64,000 nt of DNA from Achromobacter spanius. GTDB taxonomy: Bacteria; Pseudomonadota; Gammaproteobacteria; Burkholderiales; Burkholderiaceae_B. Below, piece after piece: positions 19,034 to 28,640 of this stretch. Every line of letters starts with the position of its first letter. The first letter of the stretch is position 1. A model generated the notes under the pieces. That model saw only the letters and a program-made list of their open reading frames with translations. It did no database searches and had not been told where the DNA came from. The stretch spans positions 1 to 64,000 of the forward strand of contig NZ_CP034689.1 in assembly GCF_003994415.1 (NCBI RefSeq), read 5' to 3'. Both the position numbers and the translations under genes were made by a program.

Positions 19034-19245
19034 TGTTTGATTCCATTGATCAAAATATATGAACGTATTTTTATCGGTAAATTCAGCTTAACGGAAATTC
19101 ATTCTAAAAAATTCGATTCTTCGGAAAACCCTAATTGACCCTGCCTTTTCGCGAAACCTAGACTGCCCCATCAATAAGCCACCACGCCGGGAAACCGGCC
19201 TTACGGGGTGGCACAACGCCCGCATCGGGCGACGGGGTTTGGAAA

Positions 19246-20325
19246 ATGTCATTTCTGCGGCTGGACAACGTCTCGAAGAACTACGGCGACCTGCGCGTCG
19301 TTTCCGATCTGAACCTGACTGTGGAAAAAGGGGAATTCGTCTCGCTGCTGGGCCCATCGGGCTGCGGCAAGACCACCACCTTGCAGATGATTGCCGGCTT
19401 TGCGGAAGTGACGCAGGGCGTCATCACGCTGGACGGGCGCGACATCACGCGCGCCAAGCCCAATACGCGCGGGCTGGGCATCGTGTTCCAAAGCTATGCG
19501 CTGTTCCCGCACCTGACCGTGACCGACAACGTGGCCTTCGGCCTGAAGATGCGCAAGGTCGAGCGCGCCGAACGCCAGGAGCGCGTGCGCGAAGCGCTGG
19601 CGCTGGTGAAGCTGGACAAGCATGCCGACCGCTATCCGCGCGAGCTTTCGGGCGGCCAGCGGCAACGCGTGGCGCTGGCCCGCGCGCTGGTCATCCGCCC
19701 GCCCGTGCTGCTGCTGGACGAGCCCCTGTCCAACCTGGACGCCAAGCTGCGCGAAGACATGCAGTTTGAACTGCGCGGCATCCAGAAGAAGATCGGCACG
19801 ACCACCGTCATGGTCACGCACGACCAGGCCGAAGCCTTGTCCATCAGCGATCGCGTGGTGGTCATGCAGGATGGCCGCGCCACCCAGGTCGACGCCCCAT
19901 TCCGCATGTACGAACATCCGCAAAGCGAATTCATTTCGCGTTTTGTGGGCAAGACCAACCTGCTGCCCGGCCGCGTCACCCGCTGCGGCGAGCAAGCTGA
20001 AATCGAGACCGGCGCCTTGCGCGTGCTGGTCGACGGTGAAGGCTTGCGCCACGGCGACAACGTGCAGTTGTCGCTGCGCCCGGAAAAACTGGTGCCCGTG
20101 CCTCCGGGCCAGGGCAAGCTGGCCTGTGTGGTCAGCACGCGCTACTTCCTGGGCAGCCAGTGGATGTACGACCTGGATTCGCCGGTGGGCACGCTGACCG
20201 TCCTGACTCCGAACGACGGCCGCCGCCCGCATGATGATGGCGAGGCCATCGGGCTGGATTGGGCCGAGGGCGTGTTGCGCGTGCTGCGCGCCCCGGCCGC
20301 CTCGACTGCGCAAGAGGCCGCCTGA
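19246..20325 (+). CDS. PotA-like ABC transporter ATP-binding protein (cluster A)
   Basis: This is the ATPase of a spermidine/putrescine-type importer, 359 residues. Walker A is GPSGCGKTT, Q-loop VFQSYALFPHLT, signature LSGGQRQRVALARAL, Walker B VLLLDEPLSNLDAKL and switch His VTHDQAEAL. A C-terminal TOBE-like domain (about 240-350) is present. It leads cluster A, with the permeases following directly. The family also imports opines, phosphonates and other cationic compounds, so substrate is open. Confidence 0.9.
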   Translation: MSFLRLDNVSKNYGDLRVVSDLNLTVEKGEFVSLLGPSGCGKTTTLQMIAGFAEVTQGVITLDGRDITRAKPNTRGLGIVFQSYALFPHLTVTDNVAFGLKMRKVERAERQERVREALALVKLDKHADRYPRELSGGQRQRVALARALVIRPPVLLLDEPLSNLDAKLREDMQFELRGIQKKIGTTTVMVTHDQAEALSISDRVVVMQDGRATQVDAPFRMYEHPQSEFISRFVGKTNLLPGRVTRCGEQAEIETGALRVLVDGEGLRHGDNVQLSLRPEKLVPVPPGQGKLACVVSTRYFLGSQWMYDLDSPVGTLTVLTPNDGRRPHDDGEAIGLDWAEGVLRVLRAPAASTAQEAA

Positions 20326-20326
20326 C

Positions 20327-21208
20327 ATGGCAACGCTGACTCACGCCACGGCCGGCCCCAAGCCCCGCAACGATGGCCTGCTTGCCATCCTGGGTTCCAT
20401 CCCGCTGACCCTCGTTTTCCTGACCCTGGTGCTGACGCCGCTGGCGCTGACCCTGGTGCTGTCCTTCCGTCCGTTCGACTACAGCGCGGGCATCTTGCCG
20501 GGCCATACCTTCGAACATTATCTGGCGGTGGTCACCGACAGCTACTTCATCGAAATCTTCTGGCGCACCTTCTGGATCGCCGGCGTGACCACGCTGATCT
20601 GCGTGCTGATCGGCGCGCCCGAAGCCTACATCCTGTCGCGCATGGGCAAGCCCTGGCGCTCCATCTTCCTCTTGGTGGTGCTGTCGCCGCTATTGATCTC
20701 GCTGGTGGTGCGCGCCTTTGGCTGGAGCATGCTGCTGGGCCCGCACGGTGTCGTCGGGCGCGCGGCCGACGCGCTGGGGATCGGGCCGCTGCTGTACACA
20801 CCCACCGCCGTCATCATTGGCTTGGTGCACGTGATGCTGCCCTTCATGGTGATCCCCGTTTGGACCTCGCTGCAAAAACTGGATCCCACTGTTGAGCACG
20901 CCGCGCTGTCCTTGAACGCCTCGCGCTTTCAGACGCTGACGCGCATCGTGCTGCCGCAGGCCATGCCGGGCATTCTGTCCGGCAGCCTGATCGTGTTCGG
21001 CCTGTCGGCAAGCTCATTCGCCATTCCCGCCTTGCTGGGCGGACGCCGCCTGAAGATGGTGGCCACCGTGGTGTACGACGAGTTCCTGACCGAGCTGAAC
21101 TGGCCGCTGGGCGCGGCCATCGCCATCATCCTGCTGGTGGTCAACGTTGTGATCATGATGGCCTACAACCGCGTCGTTGAACGCTCTTACCGCCGCAGCC
21201 TGGGCTAA
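20327..21208 (+). CDS. PotB-like ABC transporter permease (cluster A)
   Basis: This inner-membrane permease has 293 residues from the ATG at 20327, 1 bp after the ATPase stop. It has about six transmembrane segments and an EAA loop (HAALSLNASRFQTLTRIVLP then QAMPGILSGSLIVFGLSASS), typical of the PotB half. It pairs with the next gene product. Confidence 0.9.
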   Translation: MATLTHATAGPKPRNDGLLAILGSIPLTLVFLTLVLTPLALTLVLSFRPFDYSAGILPGHTFEHYLAVVTDSYFIEIFWRTFWIAGVTTLICVLIGAPEAYILSRMGKPWRSIFLLVVLSPLLISLVVRAFGWSMLLGPHGVVGRAADALGIGPLLYTPTAVIIGLVHVMLPFMVIPVWTSLQKLDPTVEHAALSLNASRFQTLTRIVLPQAMPGILSGSLIVFGLSASSFAIPALLGGRRLKMVATVVYDEFLTELNWPLGAAIAIILLVVNVVIMMAYNRVVERSYRRSLG

Positions 21209-21225
21209 GGCGCCAAGGAACCAAC

Positions 21226-22020
21226 ATGCAGAAAAATGGCCCCTTCGCGCTCGCGTTCAACTTCCTGGTGGTGGTGTTCGTGCTGGCGCCGCTAGCCATC
21301 GTGTGCCTGGTGGCGTTCACGCCGGAATCGACGCTGACGGTGCCCACCACCAGCTTCTCACTGCGCTGGTTCCGCGCGGTGTTCGAGCACCCCAACTTCA
21401 TGCAGGCATTCCAGAACAGCCTGTGGCTGGCCTTTCTGTCGGCCACCATTGCCGTCTGCCTGGCCGTGCCCGCCGCCATCGCCATCACGCGCTACCGCTT
21501 TCCGGGGCGCGACGTGTTGAACGGCTTGTTCCTGTCGCCCCTGATGATTCCGCATCTGGTGCTGGGCGTGGCGCTGCTGCGCTTTTTCGCGCTGATGGGC
21601 ATGGCGGGCAGCTTTCCGTGGCTGGTGGCCGCGCACGTCGTCGTCATCACGCCGTATGTGATGCGGCTGGTGATCGGCGCGCTGGTCGGTTTTGACCGCT
21701 CGATTGAACACGCCGCCCTGTCGCTGGGCGCCAGCCGCGCCACCGTGTTCTTTCAGATGACCTTGCCGCTCATCATTCCCGGCGTGTCGGGCGGCTGGCT
21801 GCTGGCCTTTATCAACAGCTTCGATGAACTGACGATGTCGGTGTTCATCACCGCGCCATCCACCATCACTCTGCCCGTGCGCATGTACATGTACGCCACC
21901 GAATCCATCGACCCGATGATGGCGGCCGTGTCCGCGCTGGTCATCGTGCTGACCGCCGTCACCATGCTGCTGCTGGACCGCGTGTATGGCCTGGACCGCG
22001 TGCTGGTGGGGCAGAAATGA
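21226..22020 (+). CDS. PotC-like ABC transporter permease (cluster A)
   Basis: This is the second permease, 264 residues and about six membrane segments. The EAA motif (EHAALSLGASRATVFFQMTL then PLIIPGVSGGWLLAFINSFD) and MSVFITAPSTITLPVRMY are characteristic of the PotC half. It completes an importer whose binding protein is encoded four genes later at 24944. Confidence 0.9.
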   Translation: MQKNGPFALAFNFLVVVFVLAPLAIVCLVAFTPESTLTVPTTSFSLRWFRAVFEHPNFMQAFQNSLWLAFLSATIAVCLAVPAAIAITRYRFPGRDVLNGLFLSPLMIPHLVLGVALLRFFALMGMAGSFPWLVAAHVVVITPYVMRLVIGALVGFDRSIEHAALSLGASRATVFFQMTLPLIIPGVSGGWLLAFINSFDELTMSVFITAPSTITLPVRMYMYATESIDPMMAAVSALVIVLTAVTMLLLDRVYGLDRVLVGQK

Positions 22021-22057
22021 AACCCTTGCCGATGGCGAATAGAGAGGCGCCGGCATC

Positions 22058-22399
22058 ATGGCAATACTGAAACGCCTGGCCGAAACCGCCCGGCCCGCCG
22101 TGCCCTTCACGCTGGACGGGCAAGCCTGCCAGGCCTTGGCGGGGGACACCGTGTTGACCGCTGTGCTGACGCAGGCCGAGCGCCTGCGACATTCCGAATT
22201 CAGCGGTGCGCCGCGCGCCGGCTTCTGCATGATGGGCGCCTGCCAGGACTGCTGGATGCAGTTGGAAGACGGCTCGCGCCTGCGCGCATGTTCCACCTTC
22301 ATCGAACCCGGCATGCGCCTGCAAAGCGCGCCCCTGCCGCCCACCGCCGTGCCCGGCACCTTGGCGGTGGCCGCCTGGCCCGAGGACGACATCGCATGA
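22058..22399 (+). CDS. [2Fe-2S] small subunit of a three-part flavin dehydrogenase (HcnA-like)
   Basis: This 113-residue protein carries a plant-ferredoxin-type [2Fe-2S] motif: CMMGACQDC (C-x4-C-x2-C) and a fourth Cys in RLRACSTF. It matches the small subunit of HcnABC, octopine/nopaline oxidases and LhpBEF-type D-hydroxyproline dehydrogenase. It would relay electrons between flavin subunits. The gene overlaps the next by 4 bp, which suggests stoichiometric synthesis. Confidence 0.85.
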   Translation: MAILKRLAETARPAVPFTLDGQACQALAGDTVLTAVLTQAERLRHSEFSGAPRAGFCMMGACQDCWMQLEDGSRLRACSTFIEPGMRLQSAPLPPTAVPGTLAVAAWPEDDIA

Positions 22400-23781
22400 G
22401 TATCGTGATGCCCGTTATCGTCGGCGCCGGTCCTGCCGGCGTGCGCGCCGCCCAGGCGCTGGTGGCCCAGGGCCTGCGGCCCGTCATCCTGGATGAAGCC
22501 CCACGCGCCGGCGGCCAGATCTATCGCCAGCCGCCACCGGGGTTCCAACGCGACAAGCCCGCGCTGTATGGCTTCGAACATCGCAAGGCCGATGCCGTGC
22601 ACCGCGCCATGAACGCCTTGCTGCCGCAGGTGGACTACCGCCCCGGCAGCCTGGTGTGGAACGTGGAAGGCAAGACGCTGGACGTGCTGCAAGACGGCGT
22701 CAGCACCGCCGTTCCGTATACGCATCTGATCCTGGCCACGGGTGCCACCGACCGCGTGCTGCCCTTCCCCGGTTGGCTGACACCCGGCGTCTACACCTTG
22801 GGCGGATCGCAAGTGGCCTTGAAGTTCCAGGGCTGCGCCATTGGGTCGCGCGTGGTGTTCATGGGCACCGGGCCGCTGCTGTACCTGGTGGCCTACCAAT
22901 ACGCTCGCGCCGGTGCGCAGGTGGCGGCGGTGCTGGACACCTCGCGCTTTGCCGATCGCCTGGCGGCCTTGCCCGGCATGCTGCGCGCGCCGGGCCTCTT
23001 GGCCAAGGGGCTGTACTACATGGCGTGGCTGCGCGCGCATGGCGTGCCGCTGCGTAGCGGCGTGCGGCCGGTGGCCGTGCAAGGTCAGGCGCGCGTCACG
23101 GGCCTGAGCTACCGCCAAGGCGGCCGCGAACATAGCGTGGAATGCGATGCGCTGGCCTATGGCCTGGCCCTGCGTTCCGAAACCCAGTTGGCCAGCCTGG
23201 TCGGCTGTGAATTCGAATTCAACGCGCGCGACCGTAACTGGACGCCTCGGCGTGACACAGCCGGACGCGGCAGCGTGCCGGGCGTCTACGTGGCCGGCGA
23301 CGGCGCGGCAATCGGCGGTGCGGACGCCGCTGAACTGGCGGGTGAGCGCGCGGCGCTGGCGTTGCTGGAAGACATCGGGCAGCCGGCCGATGCCCCGCGC
23401 GCGCAGTTGCTCGAAAGCCGCCTTGCCGCCAACAGCCGCATCCGAACGGCGCTGGAACGCGCCTTTCCATTTCCAGAGGATTGGGCGGCAAGCATTGCCG
23501 ATGACACCGTCATCTGCCGTTGCGAAGAGGTCACTGCCGGCACGGTACGGCGTGCGGTCCACGACACGGCGGCACAAGAGATGAACCGCTTGAAGGCGCT
23601 GACGCGCGTGGGCATGGGCCGCTGCCAAGGTCGCATGTGCGGCGCGGCGGCGGCCGAAGTGCTGGCGCAAGCCTGTGGCCGTACACCCGCCGAAGTCGGG
23701 CGCTTGCGCAACCAGCCGCCGGTCAAGCCCGTGCCGGTGCGCGTGGTGTGCCTGGAGCGCCAGGAAAAGGTGTCGGCATGA
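22396..23781 (+). CDS. FAD/BFD-type oxidoreductase subunit (HcnB-like)
   Basis: This subunit has 461 residues from the ATG at 22396, overlapping the previous stop. An N-terminal dinucleotide fold (IVGAGPAGVRAAQAL) starts a pyridine-nucleotide-disulfide-type flavoprotein. A C-terminal BFD-like [2Fe-2S] domain has CRCEEVTAG and GMGRCQGRMCG. This arrangement defines the HcnB/OoxA/NoxA large subunit, which takes electrons from the DAO-type partner. The gene overlaps both neighbours by 4 bp. Confidence 0.88.
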   Translation: MSIVMPVIVGAGPAGVRAAQALVAQGLRPVILDEAPRAGGQIYRQPPPGFQRDKPALYGFEHRKADAVHRAMNALLPQVDYRPGSLVWNVEGKTLDVLQDGVSTAVPYTHLILATGATDRVLPFPGWLTPGVYTLGGSQVALKFQGCAIGSRVVFMGTGPLLYLVAYQYARAGAQVAAVLDTSRFADRLAALPGMLRAPGLLAKGLYYMAWLRAHGVPLRSGVRPVAVQGQARVTGLSYRQGGREHSVECDALAYGLALRSETQLASLVGCEFEFNARDRNWTPRRDTAGRGSVPGVYVAGDGAAIGGADAAELAGERAALALLEDIGQPADAPRAQLLESRLAANSRIRTALERAFPFPEDWAASIADDTVICRCEEVTAGTVRRAVHDTAAQEMNRLKALTRVGMGRCQGRMCGAAAAEVLAQACGRTPAEVGRLRNQPPVKPVPVRVVCLERQEKVSA

Positions 23782-24947
23782 CGCAGCGTATCGACACCGA
23801 AGTCGCCATCATCGGCGGCGGCATCGTGGGCGGCAGCGCTGCGCTGTTCCTGCGCCGCGCGGGCCTGCCCGTCGTGCTGTTGGAATCCGCGCTGTGCGGC
23901 GCGCGCGCAAGCGGCGTGAACTACGGCGGCGTGCGCCGCCAGGGGCGCGGCCTGGAACAGATGCCCCTGACGCGGCGCGCGCATGAACTGTGGGGTCAGT
24001 TGCCCGCGCTGATTGGCATCGACGGCGAATACGTGCGCTCCGGCCATTTGAAACTGGCGGCGTCCGATGCCGACATGGCGCTGCTTGAAACGTATCGCGA
24101 CCGCACGCGCGGCTTCGGGATGAACCTGCGGCTGCTTGGCCGCCACGAGCTTGCCGACCGCTTCGGCTGGCTAGGGCAGGACGTGGTGGGCGGATCGCTC
24201 TGCCCGGAAGACGGCCACGCCAACCCCAGGCTGGTGTCACCCGCCTTCGCGCGCGCCGCCGCTGCGCTGGGGGCCGACGTACGCGAAGGCGTGCGCGTCA
24301 CCACCGCTGAACATCACGGCTCGCGCTTCATCGTGCGCGCCGAAGGGCTGGAAGTGCGCTCGCGCTACCTGCTGAATTGCGCGGGCGCCTGGGCCGGACA
24401 GTTCGCCGAAAGCTTTGGCGAAGCCGTGCCCGAAACTGCTATCCATCCCTTGATGATGGTGACCGAACCGCTGCCCGTCTTCATGGACGTCAGCCTGGGC
24501 GTGCAAGGCGGCGGCATCTATGCACGCCAGGTGGCGCGCGGCAATTGCGTGATCGGCGGCGGGCGCGGCGTGTCATCCGGCGCCGACTACGCGCGGCCCG
24601 GTCGCGCCGGCCTGGGCTCGCTGATGGCCAAGGCCATCAAGCTACTGCCGGTGCTGCGCGGCGCGCAGGTCATCCGTTTCTGGACCGGCGTGGAAGGCAA
24701 TATGCCCGACCACAATCCGGTGCTGGGACCCAGCGCCACCACGCCCGGCCTGTTTCACGCATTCGGCTTGTCTGGCGCCGGTTTTCAGATTGGCCCCGCC
24801 GTGGGCGAAGTGCTGTCCGAGCTGGTCGTGCGCGGACAGTCCTCCATTCCTATCGATGCCTTTCGCATCGAACGATACGCGGTGGCCGCTCACGGCGCCG
24901 TGGCTCGGCCTGAACCTGTTCGTGAGCAAACGCTGGAGTCACCATGA
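23778..24947 (+). CDS. DAO-family FAD dehydrogenase subunit (HcnC-like, cluster A)
   Basis: This is the predicted catalytic subunit, 389 residues from the ATG at 23778. The N-terminal EVAIIGGGIVGGSAALFLRR is the FAD fold, and GLFHAFGLSGAGFQIGPAVG with WTGVEGNMPDHNPVLGPSAT is the C-terminal DAO pattern. By family it oxidises the C-N bond of an amino acid, imino acid or opine. It forms one overlapping translation unit with the two genes upstream and the binding protein downstream. Confidence 0.85.
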   Translation: MTQRIDTEVAIIGGGIVGGSAALFLRRAGLPVVLLESALCGARASGVNYGGVRRQGRGLEQMPLTRRAHELWGQLPALIGIDGEYVRSGHLKLAASDADMALLETYRDRTRGFGMNLRLLGRHELADRFGWLGQDVVGGSLCPEDGHANPRLVSPAFARAAAALGADVREGVRVTTAEHHGSRFIVRAEGLEVRSRYLLNCAGAWAGQFAESFGEAVPETAIHPLMMVTEPLPVFMDVSLGVQGGGIYARQVARGNCVIGGGRGVSSGADYARPGRAGLGSLMAKAIKLLPVLRGAQVIRFWTGVEGNMPDHNPVLGPSATTPGLFHAFGLSGAGFQIGPAVGEVLSELVVRGQSSIPIDAFRIERYAVAAHGAVARPEPVREQTLESP

Positions 24948-26014
24948 TGGATAAGAAACAGGGCGCATCGCGCCTGAACAAGGGGAAGCGGCTGTTGGGC
25001 GCGGCGATGTTGATGATGCTGTCGGCAGGCGCGATGGCGGATCAGAAGACGCTGTACGTCGGCATGAACGGCGGCGACATGGAACGCGCCTTCACGCAGT
25101 ACGTGTTCCCCCCTTTTGAAAAAGCCAACAACGTGAAGATCGTCGTGGTGCCCGGCACCTCGACCGATGTGCTGGCCAAGGCGCAAGCCTACAAGGACAA
25201 CCCGCAGATGCACGTCATGTTCCTGGACGACGGCATCATGGCGCGCGCCATTTCAATGGGCCTGTGCCAACAGCTTAACGACGACCCCGTCCTGAAAGAG
25301 CTCTACCCCACCGCCGTGATGAAGGACCGCATGGCGGCCGGCATCGACATCGGCATGACCGGCCTGGGCTACAACACCAAGATGTTCGCCGACAAGGGCT
25401 GGGCGCCGCCCACGTCCTGGATGGATCTGGCAGACCCCAAGTACAAGGGCAAGGTGGTGTTCCAGTCCGCCTCCAGCAGTACCTTTGGCCTGCATGGCTT
25501 CCTGATGTTCAACCGCATCCAGGGCGGCGACGACAAGAACTACGAACCCGGCTTCAAGAAATGGCCCGACACCATCGGCCCCAACGTGCTGGAATACATC
25601 CCCAACTCGGCCAAGCTTGCCGAGATGATCCAGTCCAACGAAGCCGCCATCTTCCCGCTGACACCCACCGCCATCGCGCGCCTGAAGAAGCGCGAGATTC
25701 CCGTGGAATACGCGCAGCCCAAGGAAGGCTCGGTGATCCTGATGGTGGGGGAATGCGTCATCGCCAAGAACAGCGAGCCCGAACTGTCGCAAAAGCTGGC
25801 GCTGTACCTGTTGTCCGCCAGCGCGCAAGCCAAGGCGCTGGAAATGGGCGGCCACTTCCCGTCGAACAAAAACGTGAAAGCACCGGCTGACACCGTCGAC
25901 ACGCTCAAGCGCTTTCAGGGCTACATGGAAAACGCCAAGATCCTGGATTGGGACGAAGTGAACAAGGCGCGCCCCGCCTTCAACGCCCGCTGGAACCGCA
26001 CCGTCGAACGTTGA
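24944..26014 (+). CDS. PotD-like ABC transporter substrate-binding protein (cluster A)
   Basis: This periplasmic binding protein (356 residues) has a signal peptide (hydrophobic stretch LLGAAMLMMLSAGAMA at about 20-35) and an SBP family 1/PotD-type fold: VVPGTSTDVLAKAQAYKDNP, GLGYNTKMFADKGWAPPTSW, DLADPKYKGKVVF. It is a clear paralogue of the 36502 product (shared WAPPTSW-x-DL-x-DPKYK). The start overlaps the DAO gene stop by 4 bp. Confidence 0.88.
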   Translation: MMDKKQGASRLNKGKRLLGAAMLMMLSAGAMADQKTLYVGMNGGDMERAFTQYVFPPFEKANNVKIVVVPGTSTDVLAKAQAYKDNPQMHVMFLDDGIMARAISMGLCQQLNDDPVLKELYPTAVMKDRMAAGIDIGMTGLGYNTKMFADKGWAPPTSWMDLADPKYKGKVVFQSASSSTFGLHGFLMFNRIQGGDDKNYEPGFKKWPDTIGPNVLEYIPNSAKLAEMIQSNEAAIFPLTPTAIARLKKREIPVEYAQPKEGSVILMVGECVIAKNSEPELSQKLALYLLSASAQAKALEMGGHFPSNKNVKAPADTVDTLKRFQGYMENAKILDWDEVNKARPAFNARWNRTVER

Positions 26015-26149
26015 TAAGATCGTGCGGCGCGGCGCCTGTGGATAAACCGCCGGCGCCGCGCGCAACCCGACGGGGCGACACGCATGATGCGCCAGAGGCG
26101 TCTGATGTGTTCGATGCATTCGATGTCTTCGGCAAAAGGAAAACGACCC

Positions 26150-27085
26150 ATGCGGCTCATCATCAACTCCGGCGGTCCCCAGGCAATCGACGCCTGGCGT
26201 GCGCAGTTCCACACTTTCGCGCCCGACCTGGACGTGGTGGGCTGGCATGAAGACGTCGACCCCGCCAGCGTGGACTACGCGCTGGTCTGGGCGCCCGACC
26301 CCGGCCGCCTGGCTACCTTTCCCAACCTGAAACTGATCATCAGCGCCGGCGCCGGCGTCGACCACATCCTGGCCGACCCGCAACTGCCGCGCCACCTGCG
26401 CATCGCGCGCATGGTCACCCCTCGCACCCAGACCGAAATGGCCGAGTTCGTGCTGACGTCTGCGTTGATGCTGACGCGCGATATCAAGCGCGTTGTGGAT
26501 AACCAGGCGCGCCGACATTGGGAGCTTTTCGATTCCCTGCGCGTGGCCGCCGATGTGCGCGTGGGCATCATGGGCCTGGGGCATCTGGGCGTGGCGGCGG
26601 CGCAATTGTTGTCGCGCGTGGGCTTTCAAGTCAGCGGCTGGTCACGCGGGGCCAGCAAGCTGGAAGGTTTGCCGTCCTATGCGGGGCAGGAGCAGTTTGG
26701 CGAGTTCCTGGGCAATACCGATTTGTTGGTCTGTTTGTTGCCGGCGACCGAGGCGACGAAGGGCATATTGAACACCACCACCTTGTCGCAATTGCCGCGC
26801 GGCGCCAGCCTGATCAATGCGGGGCGGGGGGCGCACATGGTGGAGAAAGATGTGATTGCCGCATTGGATAGCGGTCAGTTGCACCAGGCGGTGTTGGATG
26901 TGTTTGAAGCCGAGCCGTTGCCGGTGGAGTCGGCGTTGTGGTCGCATCCGGGGGTGATTATTACGCCGCATTGCGCGGCGATTCCCGACCGCAAGGAACG
27001 CGCCCGTCATACGTCGTGGTTGATTGCGGCCAATGAACGTGGGGAAGCGTTGCCGAATATTTATGATCCGGGGCGTGGGTATTGA
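26150..27085 (+). CDS. D-2-hydroxyacid dehydrogenase (GhrA-like)
   Basis: This 311-residue NAD(P)H-dependent reductase is of the glyoxylate/hydroxypyruvate reductase A type. The ATG at 26150 has AAAGGA 10 nt upstream; a frame open from 26084 adds unconserved residues. The cofactor loop is VGIMGLGHLGVAAAQLL, INAGRGAHMVEKD holds the substrate-binding region, and the catalytic His is in VIITPHCAAIPD. As last gene of cluster A it could reduce the 2-oxoacid (e.g. glyoxylate) released by the flavoenzyme (inference). Confidence 0.88.
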   Translation: MRLIINSGGPQAIDAWRAQFHTFAPDLDVVGWHEDVDPASVDYALVWAPDPGRLATFPNLKLIISAGAGVDHILADPQLPRHLRIARMVTPRTQTEMAEFVLTSALMLTRDIKRVVDNQARRHWELFDSLRVAADVRVGIMGLGHLGVAAAQLLSRVGFQVSGWSRGASKLEGLPSYAGQEQFGEFLGNTDLLVCLLPATEATKGILNTTTLSQLPRGASLINAGRGAHMVEKDVIAALDSGQLHQAVLDVFEAEPLPVESALWSHPGVIITPHCAAIPDRKERARHTSWLIAANERGEALPNIYDPGRGY

Positions 27086-27451
27086 GGGGGTGAGATGATG
27101 GGTTACGCGCGTTTGACGTTGTCGCCCTTGCGCAGACCCGGACGCGCTTCACCCATCCTACGATGTACGAGTCAGTCCAAGCATTGGCACATCGCATCAG
27201 TCCAAAGAATGGCACATTGCGTAAGCCCCAAAAGGCCGCCTGCGCGGCCGGCCTGGGGCGGGCCCTGCAAGATCTTTCAAGCCACCGACATCGTGCGCAA
27301 AAATGCCAAGCACGCGGGTCTCCCCTGCTGACGCCAGATTGCCGCAATTCGAGCATGGTGGGGTGGTGGCTGGTGGGGGGCGGGGAGTCGATGCGCCCGA
27401 GGGAATCCGAAGGCAGCCGCCGCAGGCGGCAACGAGATTCTATGGTTTGGG
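27086..27451. other. Gene-free spacer left of the insertion sequence
   Basis: No gene is supported. 27093-27165 is a diverged copy of the dispersed repeat seen at 17848 and 18034 (GATGGGTTACGCGCG ... CACCCATCCTACG). 27173-27222 is a tandem pair of 25-bp units starting CAGTCCAA, 20 of 25 bases identical. 27229-27245 and 27415-27432 hold GC-rich hairpins. The right-hand part probably belongs to the noncoding end of the IS110 element, downstream of its transposase. Confidence 0.6.
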
Positions 27452-28408
27452 TCAACCCATAACCGGCCGCAATTTCCCAGGATCGAAGGACTGACCAGTG
27501 CGCCAGACCCCGTAGGCGATGCGCAAGAGTTTGCGCGCAATCACCACCAAGGCTGCCGTCGAAGCCAGGCCGCGTGCCCGGAGCATGGCGTAGTAATCCT
27601 TGAAGTAAATCGAACGCGCTGCCGAACTGGCCGCGTTGTAGAGCAAGGTCCTGGCTGCCTTGTCTCCCTGTTTGCTCAAGCGCCGCCGGCCCGTTTTTCT
27701 ACCGGACTCGTTCGGCCTGGGGTCCAGCCCACAGAAGGCCACCGCTGCATCGCTGCTGGCGAAGTGGACCCGGTTGAACAAGGTCGTCAGGGCCGCGCCA
27801 TTGATCGGGCCGATGCCGCAGATGCTAGTCAGCAGGCCGTAGGTCTTGGCCCACTCACTGTCGGCCTTGATCGTGGCGATCAACTCCCGCTCAAGCTGTT
27901 CGGCCCACAAGTTCAGGCTTGCCAGGGCCTTCTTCTGATGGCTGCTGGCGCAACCATGGCGCTGCGCGGACAGCCTCAACGACGTGCCTACGCGCACCAC
28001 CGTTGACCGAAGCGCCTGGAGCGACTTGGCCTGTTGCAGCTCTGGCGATATTGGCTCATAACGGTGTAGTTTTGTACGCCGCTGTGCGATGTACTGCGCA
28101 ATAACCTCGGCATCCAGACGATCGGTCTTGCCCCGGTTGCCCAACGAGATGGCGTAATGATGCACATGGGTAGGGTTCAGGACGTAAACCTCAAATCCCT
28201 GGTCGTGCGCCGTGCGGGCCAACAACTCCTGGTAGCCCCCAGTCGCCTCCATCGCGATCACGCTGCCGGCGGGCAAACGCTTGAGCCAACCGACGATACT
28301 GGAACGATTGTTGGGCAGCACGCCCGCCACAATCCTTCCTTCATGACCGGCAACTTGCAGCTCAAACTTACCGACATCGACCCCAATAAAACAGCCTGAT
28401 GTTTGCAT
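27452..28408 (-). CDS. IS110-family transposase
   Basis: This 318-residue recombinase has an N-terminal RuvC-like DEDD domain (FIGVDVGKFELQVAG, IAMEATGGYQELLA, GKTDRLDAEVIAQY) and a C-terminal Transposase_20 region (SICGIGPINGAALTTLF). The segment RRRLSKQGDKAARTLLYNAA contains the conserved Ser expected to attack DNA. The length is full and there are no internal stops, so it is probably active. Known IS110 recombinases use an element-encoded bridge RNA to choose the target; in some subgroups this RNA lies upstream of the gene, in others downstream. Confidence 0.93.
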   Translation of the reverse strand: MQTSGCFIGVDVGKFELQVAGHEGRIVAGVLPNNRSSIVGWLKRLPAGSVIAMEATGGYQELLARTAHDQGFEVYVLNPTHVHHYAISLGNRGKTDRLDAEVIAQYIAQRRTKLHRYEPISPELQQAKSLQALRSTVVRVGTSLRLSAQRHGCASSHQKKALASLNLWAEQLERELIATIKADSEWAKTYGLLTSICGIGPINGAALTTLFNRVHFASSDAAVAFCGLDPRPNESGRKTGRRRLSKQGDKAARTLLYNAASSAARSIYFKDYYAMLRARGLASTAALVVIARKLLRIAYGVWRTGQSFDPGKLRPVMG

Positions 28409-28640
28409 GATTGCTCTCCCTGCGATACGTTAAGTCCGCTGGGGTAGCCTCGCCTCGGGCGTTACCTTGCGATCAATCGGCGGTCCTGGCCGCTAGATTC
28501 CTTATCGACGCTGTGAGGCGGGGTGGGATGCTCTCGTTGTGGCAGTCCGGCGCCTACCGGCTGATGGATGACGACGTCCCATACCCCAGCGCCCTCCCCA
28601 CTGCAGAGGGCGCACCTACACCATACAAGGATGACAAGGG
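28409..28640 (-). ncRNA. Candidate bridge-RNA region of the IS110 element
   Basis: The 200-plus bases upstream of the transposase contain no gene but several foldable segments. 28443-28466 pairs GGTA..CGCC with GGCG..TACC, 28479-28492 is GCGG/CCGC, and a perfect 9-bp stem GTCCGGAGC/GCTCCGGAC with loop GAAG is at 28645-28666. A 10-bp word GGCAGTCCGG occurs at 28541 and again exactly 100 bp later at 28641. Position and structure fit a bridge RNA, but the guide loops were not matched to a target, so the call is tentative. Confidence 0.35.

Noticed and set aside
21358..23670. Minus-strand open frame of 770 codons opposite the cluster A permease and flavoprotein genes
   Set aside because: Composition is typical of antisense frames (His/Gln/Arg/Ala) and all three sense genes are certain.
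19246..26014. Calling cluster A a spermidine/putrescine transporter
   Set aside because: Sequence type is PotABCD-like but the linked three-part flavoenzyme points to opine or N-substituted amino acid substrates.
27173..27222. Sigma-54 promoter (TGGCAC words in the 25-bp tandem repeat)
   Set aside because: The GG to GC spacing is wrong for -24/-12 elements.
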